Shown piece by piece: positions 1 through 7,042 of a DNA stretch of 14,296 nucleotides; the stretch's first letter is position 1; the number at the start of each line of letters is the position of its first letter. The notes beneath the pieces are model-generated. The model saw only the letters and a list, made by a program, of their open reading frames with translations. It did not search any database and had not been told where the DNA came from. The position numbers and the translations under genes are program-made. Location of the stretch: assembly GCA_947177315.1 (NCBI GenBank), contig CAMWTX010000021.1, forward strand, positions 1 to 14,296, in the 5' to 3' direction. The stretch is from an uncultured Bacteroidales bacterium (lineage in GTDB: Bacteria; Bacteroidota; Bacteroidia; Bacteroidales; P3).

Positions 1-104
1 CACAGTAGAGGGTACTGTCACGGAATTTCACCGTGTTCCTAAATTATCGGCGCGGTATCGGGCTTCTGCCAAGAGAATCCTTTGCCGCCTTCCGACCAAA
101 AAGC
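1..104 (-). promoter_or_regulatory. Cobalamin (B12) riboswitch, 5' part, cut by the window edge
   Basis: Read on the minus strand, bases 40 to 1 carry the signature core of the cobalamin riboswitch. There is an AGGAA stretch, then a hairpin with a five-base stem (CACGG/CCGTG, plus-strand 19-35) enclosing GTGAAAT-type loop bases, then GACAGTACCC, then CTACTGTG at the very edge. The family core reads roughly GGGAA, a GGTGAAA hairpin, an ACTG-CCC segment and ACTGT. The 3' part, including the B12 box and any expression platform, lies left of position 1. The regulated gene is therefore outside the window on the minus strand. In this phylum such switches usually sit before TonB-dependent B12 receptors or cobalamin genes, but which one is unknown here. 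The RNA start is estimated from the promoter at 110-139. Confidence 0.85.
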
Positions 105-109
105 CGGTG

Positions 110-139
110 CAAAGATAGGATAAATTATTTTTTCGCAAA
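110..139 (-). promoter_or_regulatory. Bacteroidetes-type promoter for the riboswitch transcript
   Basis: On the minus strand a TTTG (plus-strand 136-139) is followed after 18 bases by TATCTTTG (plus-strand 110-117). This matches the Bacteroidetes sigma-ABfr pattern of a -33 TTTG and a -7 TAnnTTTG. Initiation would fall around position 103, just upstream of the riboswitch core, so the two calls support each other. Confidence 0.7.
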
Positions 140-162
140 TTGGCGGCAATAACGTATCTTCA

Positions 163-200
163 CATGCCGTAAAAGGCGGTATGCAAATACCTTTTTTGCA
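163..200 (+). other. Two overlapping hairpins in the leader of the first operon gene
   Basis: CATGCCG (163-169) can pair with CGGTATG (177-183) around a 7-base loop, with one G-U pair in RNA. TGCAAA (182-187) can pair with TTTGCA (195-200) around a T-rich 7-base loop. The stems share bases 182-183, so only one can form fully. They lie just upstream of the ATG at 216. No convincing plus-strand TAnnTTTG promoter was found in 118-215; the nearest, TACCTTTT at 188-195, has one mismatch and no partner box. The function is unknown and chance is possible. Confidence 0.3.
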
Positions 201-215
201 GAAAAAGACTGCTTT

Positions 216-1025
216 ATGAAATATTCCTGTTGCAAAACCCTTGTTGTTTGGCTCGCATTGCTGGTTGTTCCTTGTGCCAGGGCGCAAGTTTTGCAAACTT
301 TCTCAGACCGTTTGGACGAATTGCGGGGCGACCGTTCGGAATCGCTCAGTATGGCGGTTGATTCTTACCGGGAACTTATGGGTCAAAGCGAACCGGCTAC
401 AGCGGATTCGGCCTACGTGCTGCTGGAGGATTTCGCGGTGTCGCTCACCAAGAACATCGACTTTAACCTTATCTTGCTGCGTTCGGGCAACAAAGACCGC
501 AACACCAAGGAAAAAAAGGCCGCCGCCGACTATGCGGACTTGCTGTACGGGCACTATTTTTCGGTGAGCCGCAAGAACGGACTGATCACCATCCGCCCCG
601 ATCTGATGCGGATTCAAACGGAACTCAAGGATTTTCTGAGCCCGCGCACCTATGCTTATTTCGAAGCCGTGCAACAGGATACGAATGCCGGGGGAAGTTC
701 CGCCATTCTGGATTTTGCTCCCTCCGAACTGGCGCAAAGGGCTTGTTTTTGGGATGGATTTCTTTCGGATACCGTTTCTTTCCTTTTTCGGGAAGAAGCC
801 GAACAACGCCGCGAAGCCTATCTGGAACAGTTGGTTTTCGGTTCGGAACAGCAGCCGGTGTTTGGAGAAAACGGCTTGCTGAACGAGGCTTTCAGGAAGG
901 CTTACCTGCAGGTGCTTCGGGAATGCGGAGAAGGCAAGACCCGGGAAACGGTGGGCGCATATATGGAACTTTTAAAACAGAACGATTACCGCGATTGTCC
1001 GGCAATATGGATGTTTAGATACTAA
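216..1025 (+). CDS. Secreted hypothetical protein, first gene of phosphate symporter operon
   Basis: The product is 269 residues. It begins with a signal peptide (positive start, hydrophobic residues 8-20, ARAQ near residue 24 as a likely signal peptidase I site) and is predicted to act in the periplasm or at the outer membrane. I do not recognise the family. The mature part is mostly helical and charged, with no membrane segment and no T9SS sorting domain. No catalytic motif is visible. The start is the first in-frame ATG, just downstream of the leader hairpins, and there is no clear Shine-Dalgarno, as is usual in Bacteroidota. It ends 18 bases before the Na/Pi symporter gene, so it is probably co-transcribed. 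A role linked to phosphate uptake would be inference from position only. Confidence 0.8.
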   Translation: MKYSCCKTLVVWLALLVVPCARAQVLQTFSDRLDELRGDRSESLSMAVDSYRELMGQSEPATADSAYVLLEDFAVSLTKNIDFNLILLRSGNKDRNTKEKKAAADYADLLYGHYFSVSRKNGLITIRPDLMRIQTELKDFLSPRTYAYFEAVQQDTNAGGSSAILDFAPSELAQRACFWDGFLSDTVSFLFREEAEQRREAYLEQLVFGSEQQPVFGENGLLNEAFRKAYLQVLRECGEGKTRETVGAYMELLKQNDYRDCPAIWMFRY

Positions 1026-1043
1026 CAGGCTTATAGTAAGACG

Positions 1044-2810
1044 ATGAAATCGGAAATATTGATTCTCTTGCAACTCGTCGGCTCCCTGACACTTTTCCTG
1101 TACGGGATGAAGATGATGAGTGAATCTTTGCAGAAAATGGCAGGCGGCAAGATGCGCGGCATTTTGTCCTCCATCACTTCCAACCGCTTTAAGGGTGTTC
1201 TGACCGGGGTTTTCATCACCGCCCTTATCCAAAGTTCTTCGGCCGCCACGGTAATGGTGGTGAGCTTTGTCAACGCCGGGCTCTTGGATCTGGCGGGTTC
1301 CATCAGCATTATTTTGGGTGCCAATATCGGCACTACGGTAACAAGCTGGGTGGTTTCCGTGCTGGGGTTCGGTAAGTTCAGCATCAGCGACCTGGCTTTG
1401 CCCATCATCGCTTTTGCGTTGCCCTTGCTTTTCTCGCAGAAGCGTTCCCGCAAGAACGTGGGCGAAATGATTATCGGTTTCGGCACGCTGTTCCTGGCCT
1501 TGCGTTTTCTGCAGGAATGCATGCCGGCCAATATACAGGACTATCCGGCGGTTCAGAATTTCATTACCTCCGTGAGCTCGCACGGCATCTTTTCCCGTCT
1601 TATCTTTGTGCTTATCGGGGCGTTGATGACGGCGCTCTTTCAAAGTTCGAGCGCAACGATCGCCCTTACCCTGGTTATCTGCGCCAGCGGCCTTATCGGA
1701 CTGGAAGAGGCGGCGGCCATGATTATCGGCGAAAACATCGGTACCACGATTACCGCGGTTCTGGCGGCTTCGGTGGCCAACGTGCCGGCCAAGCGCGCCG
1801 CTTACTCGCATATGCTCATCAACATTTTTGGGGCGGTGTGGATTTTTATCGTGTTCCCTTACTTCTTGAGGATGGTTTGCGATTTGAGCATGTTCCTGCA
1901 CCTGGCTCATTATAACCCGATGTACAGCAATATGGCCTTGATGCAGGCGGAAGTTCCGGCCTATATGCAGGAGGCGGTGCGCGCCGACGTGCTGCTGTCT
2001 TTGCCGCTTACGCTGGCCTTGTTCAACACCGTGTTCAAATGTATCAACGTGTTTGTGCTCATCTGGTTCGTGAATCCGCTCTGCAAGGTGGTGAGTCGGA
2101 TGCTGCCCAACAAGGAGGGCGAAACGGGCTTTACGTTAAAGCATATCAAGATTGGCTTGCTTTCCACGCCCGAAGCCTCCTTGGTGCAGGCCCAGCAGGA
2201 AATACTGCTTTACGGGCAGGATACCTTGAAGATGTTCCGGCGCATGGTGGCCGCTTACGAACTGCCTGCCGGAGAATTCGAGAAAGAAATGGACAAGCTG
2301 CGCAAGATGGAGGACGAAAGCGATTTGGTGGAAGTGGAAATAGCCAATTACCTTACCAAGGTTTCCGAATCGCGTATGTCCACCGAGAACACCCAGCGTA
2401 TCCGCGCCATGTTCAAGATAGTTTCTGAAATCGAAAGCATCGCCGACACCACGCTGCATATAGCCGGCACGATTCTGCGCCGCAACGAGCAGAAGATAAC
2501 TTTCGACAGCGAGCATTCGGCCAAGATAAAACGCATGTTCGCCTTGGCCGAAGAATCCATTTCGGTGATGTGCGTGAACCTGGCCGGTGACTACAAGGCG
2601 GTGATCACCAAAAAGGCTTACGAGGTGGAAAACGCGCTCAACAGCTACCGCACCCAGCTCAAGCAGGAACACATGGTGGCCATCGAGGAACAGCGTTACA
2701 GCTATTCCACCGGCATCCTGCTCAACGATATCGTTTCCGAATGTGAAAAGGCGGGCGACTACGCCATCAACGTAACGCAGGCCATGCAAGACATCGGCCA
2801 CGAACAATAA
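1044..2810 (+). CDS. Na+/phosphate symporter with PhoU-like C-terminal domain
   Basis: This is a 588-residue inner-membrane protein of the Na/Pi-cotransporter II family (NptA/YjbB type). It couples inorganic phosphate import or export to the sodium gradient. The two inverted family repeats are visible. The first has QSSSAA at about residues 63-68 and GANIGTT at 92-98. The second has QSSSAT at 200-205 and GENIGTT at 229-235. Both repeats are flanked by hydrophobic membrane segments up to about residue 345. Residues about 375-585 form a charged helical PhoU-like domain, which in this family is a cytosolic regulatory tail. The length fits two repeats plus PhoU. It lies 18 bases after the secreted protein gene and 11 bases before the nitroreductase gene, consistent with one operon. 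The transport direction cannot be told from sequence. Confidence 0.95.
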   Translation: MKSEILILLQLVGSLTLFLYGMKMMSESLQKMAGGKMRGILSSITSNRFKGVLTGVFITALIQSSSAATVMVVSFVNAGLLDLAGSISIILGANIGTTVTSWVVSVLGFGKFSISDLALPIIAFALPLLFSQKRSRKNVGEMIIGFGTLFLALRFLQECMPANIQDYPAVQNFITSVSSHGIFSRLIFVLIGALMTALFQSSSATIALTLVICASGLIGLEEAAAMIIGENIGTTITAVLAASVANVPAKRAAYSHMLINIFGAVWIFIVFPYFLRMVCDLSMFLHLAHYNPMYSNMALMQAEVPAYMQEAVRADVLLSLPLTLALFNTVFKCINVFVLIWFVNPLCKVVSRMLPNKEGETGFTLKHIKIGLLSTPEASLVQAQQEILLYGQDTLKMFRRMVAAYELPAGEFEKEMDKLRKMEDESDLVEVEIANYLTKVSESRMSTENTQRIRAMFKIVSEIESIADTTLHIAGTILRRNEQKITFDSEHSAKIKRMFALAEESISVMCVNLAGDYKAVITKKAYEVENALNSYRTQLKQEHMVAIEEQRYSYSTGILLNDIVSECEKAGDYAINVTQAMQDIGHEQ

Positions 2811-2821
2811 AACCTTTCGCG

Positions 2822-3394
2822 ATGTTGCTCGATCTCCTTAAACGTGCGCGTTCCTACAGGCGTTTCGATGCCTCGGTTCCGGTTACGCGGCAGATGCTCG
2901 AAGAATGGGTGGCGGCTTGCCGTTACTGCCCGTCGGGGCGCAATGTGCAGGCGCTCAAATATGCCCTTGTTACCGACAGGGAGGCTTGCGGCAAACTCTT
3001 TCCGCTTTTGGCCTGGGCAGGTTATCTCAAGGATTGGGACGGACCCGAAGAAAACGAACGCCCCACGGCCTATCTGGTGCAGTTGTTGGATACGGAAATT
3101 GCCGCCAACTGCCTCTGCGACGACGGTCTGCATCTGCAGACCTTGGTTTTGGCGGCCACCGAAGCCGGTTTTGGCGGTTGCATCATTAAATCGTTCAACG
3201 ATGCCGGATTGCGGGAATTGCTGCAACTTCCCGGCACAATGAAAATCACCTACGTGCTCGCTTTGGGCAAGCCCAAGGAAACAGTTCGGATAGAAGATAT
3301 GCAGGGCGGCGAAGTGCGTTACTGGCGCACGCCCGACCAAGTGCACCACGTGCCCAAGCGTTCTGTTTCGGAACTTATATTCAAGACCATATAA
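2822..3394 (+). CDS. Nitroreductase family protein (FMN-dependent)
   Basis: The 190-residue product fits the short nitroreductase fold, FMN-dependent NAD(P)H oxidoreductases that act in the cytosol, usually as dimers. The N-terminal RSYRRF (residues 9-14) and PSGRNVQ (about 38-44) match the FMN phosphate and ring-binding motifs. The central LHLQTLVLAATEAGFGGCI matches the family helix and glycine-rich turn. The C-terminus has the ALGKPKE motif followed by a YWRTPDQVHHVPKR tail, which I associate with Bacteroidales members. The physiological substrate is unknown; family members reduce nitroaromatics, quinones or flavins. The ATG at 2822 is 11 bases after the symporter stop and the next gene starts 14 bases downstream, so it is in the operon. 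Confidence 0.9.
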   Translation: MLLDLLKRARSYRRFDASVPVTRQMLEEWVAACRYCPSGRNVQALKYALVTDREACGKLFPLLAWAGYLKDWDGPEENERPTAYLVQLLDTEIAANCLCDDGLHLQTLVLAATEAGFGGCIIKSFNDAGLRELLQLPGTMKITYVLALGKPKETVRIEDMQGGEVRYWRTPDQVHHVPKRSVSELIFKTI

Positions 3395-3408
3395 TACCTG
3401 CCTGAACC

Positions 3409-4161
3409 GTGTTTGCAAAAAGGACGGATTTTAAGATAGAAGTTTGCGCCAATTCGGTAAACAGCGTGTTGGCTGCCCGGGAAGCCGGAGCCGACAGGGT
3501 GGAGCTTTGTGCCGGAATGCCGGAGGGCGGCACGACCCCTTCGTATGGCTGCATCATGGAAGCCTGCGCCGTGGAGGGAATACAGGTAAATGTCATTGTG
3601 CGGCCCAGGGGTGGCGATTTTCTTTACGATGCCGTGGAGAAAAAAGAGATGTTGCGCGATATACGCATGATAAGGGAAAGCGGCGCGCAGGGCGTGGTTT
3701 GCGGCATGTTGCGGGCCGACGGCAGTATCGACGAAGAATTTCTGCGGCAGTGCATTCAGGAAGCCGCGCCGCTTCCGGTAACCTTTCACCGGGCTTTCGA
3801 CCGTTGCGCCGATCCGATGAAAGCCTTGTCTGTGCTGGAAGATTGCGGAGTGATGAGGTTGCTTACCTCCGGACAGCGTTCCGATGCCTTGCAGGGCGCC
3901 GACTTGATAGCGCGTTTGGTACAGGCTTCCCAAAATATCATCGTGATGCCGGGTTGCGGCGTTTCGTCCCAAAATATCGCCCTGATAGCCCAAAAGACAG
4001 GTGCGGTGGAATTTCATCTTTCGGGCAGGGTGCGCCGGGAAAGCCGCATGGTGTTCCGCCATCCCGAATTCGAGCGCGAAGAACCGGTGCGCATAGACGG
4101 CTACGCGCATCAGATAAGCGGCGTGGAGAAAATCCGCTCCGCTGTTGCGGCGCTGTTATAG
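3409..4161 (+). CDS. cutC: CutC family protein (copper homeostasis, TIM barrel)
   Basis: The 250-residue product is a full-length CutC, a cytosolic TIM-barrel protein. CutC was originally linked to copper tolerance in E. coli, although its direct copper role is disputed. Family motifs run in order: FKIEVCANSV near the start, GADRVELCAGMPEGGTTPS, VIVRPRGGDF, GVVCGML, VTFHRAFDR, RLLTSGQ and VMPGCGV. The start is a GTG: no in-frame ATG precedes the conserved N-terminal strand, and the GTG lies 14 bases after the nitroreductase stop. The gene ends the operon. Its last six bases overlap the end of the convergent transglutaminase gene, leaving no space for a dedicated terminator. Confidence 0.93.
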   Translation: MFAKRTDFKIEVCANSVNSVLAAREAGADRVELCAGMPEGGTTPSYGCIMEACAVEGIQVNVIVRPRGGDFLYDAVEKKEMLRDIRMIRESGAQGVVCGMLRADGSIDEEFLRQCIQEAAPLPVTFHRAFDRCADPMKALSVLEDCGVMRLLTSGQRSDALQGADLIARLVQASQNIIVMPGCGVSSQNIALIAQKTGAVEFHLSGRVRRESRMVFRHPEFEREEPVRIDGYAHQISGVEKIRSAVAALL

Positions 4162-6771
4162 CTGCCGTATGGTTTTGAGCAGTTGTTCTCCCAGATTGAT
4201 GTTGTAGCCTTGCGATGCGAAAACCACACGGTTAAAGGTATCGCAAACGATGAACAAAGGCAGGTTCCGTTCCTGTAAATCCAGTTTTTCCGCCAGTTCC
4301 TTCACCGCCGCGTTTTCCTGGTCTATGCCGAACCGCAAGGTGGCGGGTAGGTTTTCCACAGGGTGTTTGCGATAGTTGGTCCAAGCGTCCTTATCTCTGA
4401 AAAGTCCGATGATGGGGCGTCCCCAAGTTTCCAATTCGGTTTTGAGGCGGCTTAGGTCGTGCAGGGCATGGTTGGTGGGTTCTTCTCCGGCGCCCAGTAC
4501 GGCCAATACGAAATAGCCTCTTCCGGTCTGCTGCAGAATGCTTTGGATTCTGTTCTCCTCCATATCGAAATAAGGCGTTTCGGCATGGAACGAACCGATA
4601 ACCTTCAGACGGTCGGGATCATCGCGCATCACCAAGGGAACGCGCGAGGTTTCATGGGGCTTTACGTTGAAGAAATGCAGTTGCGCCAGCACATCGCCTC
4701 CGGCCAGGCGGGTTCCCGAAACCAGCAGGTGATAGCCGGAAGGGGTGGGTTGCGGCGTGGCAAAAGAGGATTTGTAGGTAACGCTGCCGTCTTCGGGATA
4801 GGTTTGCAGACGGAAGCCGTCTTTTTCGTGCCTCGAGAGCGTAAAATGCCCGTAATATTCGGGGTCGGGCAACAGGCGGGAGGTGCGGTAATCCAGTTGC
4901 AAGGAGCCGTATTCCGTATCGTGGGCGGTGTCGGCGAATACCGTTTTCCAGGTATCCTGACCGGTGGTGTATTGCACTTCTCCGGTAACGGGATGTATTC
5001 TTGCCGGAACGCCTATGGCACGCAGCACGCTTACAAAAAAGATGGAACGGCTCTTGGAATCTGCCATACGCGCCTTATAAACACCGATGGGCGAGATAGG
5101 GCAGGCCGGCAGACAATATTCGGCCGCAAGCCTGATGCTGTCTTTTACCCATCTGGCGAACCATTCGGGATCCTGCCGCACTTTTTCCGAAAATTCGGAC
5201 GGAAGGTTTGCATGGAAGAAAGTACGGTAAGGAGTCAATTGTTCGTAATCCACACGCGGATTGCATACATAGGGTATGTTTTCGGAATTTTGCGTCAGGC
5301 ATTCTTCCAACACCTCCAAAGAAACGTCCCGCCGGTCTTTTTCGCTCAGCGTCAAAAGCAGTTCCAATGCTTTGGAGCGGTTGGGCGCGTTTTGCAGAAA
5401 AGTGTCTGTCACCGCATGGTTGCCACGGCTTTCCACCCATACGGATGCCGCCTTTTGAGGCTCAAGCCCGAGTTGCCGGGCTCTTTGGGCGGCGGTTTCC
5501 TTGTTATAGAACGTGGCGGTATAGCGGTTGCGGAGGCTGTCTTCGGTTTGCAGGCGGTTTTTGTTTTGCTGTATTTGGGCTTCGCTTACCTCCACTTCCT
5601 TGCGTTTGAGCGGAGGAGGCACCATATCGAAATCCACAGAAAATTCCTCGCCGATGTTTCTGTCTAAAACCAGCCGCACGGCGGTGTCTTTGCCAAAACT
5701 TATCTTGCGGAAACCGAAACGGCCGTCTTTTTCAGCCCAGGCCAGCATATCGCCCTTGCCGGCGGTAAGGTGCGCCTTGCCGTTCCGATCGGTGGTCTTT
5801 TTTGCCACAGGAAAGAATTCGGCATAGTTGTACAACCTGAACTCCACTTTTTGATCCGGCAGCGGATTGCCGTGCAGGTCGCATACTTCCACCTCCACGC
5901 CCGCCGTGTCGGCATAGTTGGCGGTAACGTTGATTTCGGTGTAGAGCGGCGTGCGCGCCATTACTTCTTCCGGGCCCTGATAACGGCCAAAAACCTTGGT
6001 GTGCATCAGCATGCCGCGCGTGGCAGGTTTGTTGAACCAGGCCAAATCCAAGACCGGTTCGGGTTCACAGGCGCCTAAGAAATGCCAGCGGCCATTCACA
6101 TAGGCTTCCACCCAGGCATGGTTGTCGTCGGTATGCGCCCAACGGGGCGTATAGACCTGGCGCGCAGGAATGCCCACCGAACGCAGGGCCGCCACCAACA
6201 GCGTGGATTCCTCGCCGCAACGCCCGTAGGCGGTCTTTACCGTGGCCAAAGGCGAGGATGTGCGCATGTCGGAGGGCGTATAGACCGCTTTTTCGTGGCA
6301 CCAGTGGTTCACTTCCAACACGGCTTCTTCCAAGGGCAGATGCTTGACCCTGTCTTTGAGTTCGGCATAGAAAACCATGCGGCTCGAATCCAGATTCTCG
6401 TTGTTGACCCGCACCGGCAGCACAAAATGCCGGAACTCCCTTTCGGGAATGTCTTTGCCCCACGGCATCTCTTTCTTGGCCTTGAACGAAGCGCGTATGT
6501 TCCGCAGGTAAAATTCGGGCGTATAATCGGCCATGTCGCCCACGGGCATATAGGCGTAGAGAAACTGCAAGGCCTCCTTTTCCTGTGGGTTCTGCATTTC
6601 TATGAAATCGAATATGGATTGGAATCCGGAGGATGGGAACATGCTTTTTTTGGCGGTGTAGTCTTCCCGAACCTGCCGCCGCTCGGCCTCTTCCATAATC
6701 AAATGCTTTTTTCCACAAGCCGTGCACAACAGGATGCCGGCCAAAAACAGTGTTCGAACCGTAACTTTCAT
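4156..6771 (-). CDS. Transglutaminase-like lipoprotein with thioredoxin-like C-terminus
   Basis: The product is 871 residues. The N-terminus is a lipoprotein signal ending LLCTAC, with C19 as the likely lipidated residue, so it is anchored in an outer or inner membrane facing the periplasm or surface. Residues about 150-250 form a transglutaminase-like (papain-fold) domain with C185 (GRCGEE) and H218 (NHAWVE). The usual third acidic residue is replaced by a shifted GACEPEP motif with E236, a variant I recall from other Bacteroidetes members. Residues about 280-370 look like an immunoglobulin-like domain. Residues about 545-612 form a second transglutaminase-like segment (ADSKSRSIFFVSVLRAIGVPAR) with no cysteine, so it is probably inactive. 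Residues about 750-871 resemble a thioredoxin fold but have no CXXC. The substrate is unknown; such proteins are probably peptidases or peptide-binding proteins. The gene is single and convergent with cutC. Confidence 0.88.
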   Translation of the reverse strand: MKVTVRTLFLAGILLCTACGKKHLIMEEAERRQVREDYTAKKSMFPSSGFQSIFDFIEMQNPQEKEALQFLYAYMPVGDMADYTPEFYLRNIRASFKAKKEMPWGKDIPEREFRHFVLPVRVNNENLDSSRMVFYAELKDRVKHLPLEEAVLEVNHWCHEKAVYTPSDMRTSSPLATVKTAYGRCGEESTLLVAALRSVGIPARQVYTPRWAHTDDNHAWVEAYVNGRWHFLGACEPEPVLDLAWFNKPATRGMLMHTKVFGRYQGPEEVMARTPLYTEINVTANYADTAGVEVEVCDLHGNPLPDQKVEFRLYNYAEFFPVAKKTTDRNGKAHLTAGKGDMLAWAEKDGRFGFRKISFGKDTAVRLVLDRNIGEEFSVDFDMVPPPLKRKEVEVSEAQIQQNKNRLQTEDSLRNRYTATFYNKETAAQRARQLGLEPQKAASVWVESRGNHAVTDTFLQNAPNRSKALELLLTLSEKDRRDVSLEVLEECLTQNSENIPYVCNPRVDYEQLTPYRTFFHANLPSEFSEKVRQDPEWFARWVKDSIRLAAEYCLPACPISPIGVYKARMADSKSRSIFFVSVLRAIGVPARIHPVTGEVQYTTGQDTWKTVFADTAHDTEYGSLQLDYRTSRLLPDPEYYGHFTLSRHEKDGFRLQTYPEDGSVTYKSSFATPQPTPSGYHLLVSGTRLAGGDVLAQLHFFNVKPHETSRVPLVMRDDPDRLKVIGSFHAETPYFDMEENRIQSILQQTGRGYFVLAVLGAGEEPTNHALHDLSRLKTELETWGRPIIGLFRDKDAWTNYRKHPVENLPATLRFGIDQENAAVKELAEKLDLQERNLPLFIVCDTFNRVVFASQGYNINLGEQLLKTIRQL

Positions 6772-6933
6772 GGTTACTTTTTTGCTGAACCGCGAATATA
6801 CGAAAGAATGGGGGATGTCTTTTGTTTTGATAATGTGGTTGGATAAAAAATTCTTATTGTCAATTTTTGAGAGCGGATGTTTCTATTTTTGTTCCCGATT
6901 AAGCAATCGGTTTGTGGATGGTTTGCCTGCTGC

Positions 6934-6962
6934 TTGATGGTTAAAATATCGGCATACCTTTG
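6934..6962 (+). promoter_or_regulatory. Bacteroidetes-type promoter for the T9SS accessory operon
   Basis: TTG (6934-6936) is followed after 18 bases by TACCTTTG (6955-6962), a full TAnnTTTG -7 box. The start of transcription would be near 6969, giving a leader of about 75 bases before the ATG at 7043. A second TAnnTTTG match, TATTTTTG at 6884-6891, has a poorly spaced -33 partner and is less likely. The rest of the 271-base gap between the divergent genes at 6771 and 7043 holds no gene. No good minus-strand promoter for the transglutaminase gene was found in it. Confidence 0.6.
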
Positions 6963-7001
6963 GAGCATGTGCCATGCACAACGGGAATCAACGGAATATT
7001 A

Positions 7002-7033
7002 TATAAACGAATAAACGTATAAACCCATAAAAA
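7002..7033 (+). repeat. 8-bp tandem repeat in the leader of the S74/T9SS gene
   Basis: Four successive 8-base units read TATAAACG, AATAAACG, TATAAACC and CATAAAAA. The first three differ by only one or two bases and the fourth is degenerate. They end 9 bases before the ATG at 7043, in the untranslated leader. An A-rich leader favours translation in Bacteroidota, so it may simply be an AT-rich ribosome-standby region. A copy-number change in these units could alter spacing and expression. Confidence 0.45.
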
Positions 7034-7042
7034 ACAAAAATC

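Noticed and set aside
972..1910. 312-codon minus-strand open frame
   Set aside because: It is antisense to the Na/Pi symporter, is rich in H, Q and R as expected for a shadow of a GC-rich membrane gene, and has no recognisable domain.
2136..4110. Several minus-strand frames of 200-260 codons
   Set aside because: They are shadows of the symporter, nitroreductase and cutC genes, each supported by conserved motifs.
4120..4200. Bidirectional terminator between cutC and the transglutaminase gene
   Set aside because: The two genes overlap by six bases, and no strong hairpin with flanking T or A runs was visible.
4459..5667. Long open frame of 402 codons on the plus strand
   Set aside because: It is antisense to the transglutaminase-like gene, whose motifs, lipoprotein signal and codon pattern are clear. 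The plus-strand translation has no signal, motif or family resemblance.
6082..6846. 254-codon plus-strand frame crossing the start of the transglutaminase gene
   Set aside because: It is antisense to the conserved N-terminal domain and runs through its promoter side; no family features.
6884..6891. TATTTTTG as the main promoter of the accessory operon
   Set aside because: It fits TAnnTTTG, but the nearest TTTG is only 14 bases upstream and it would give a leader of about 150 bases. The box at 6955 has an 18-base spacer and is preferred.
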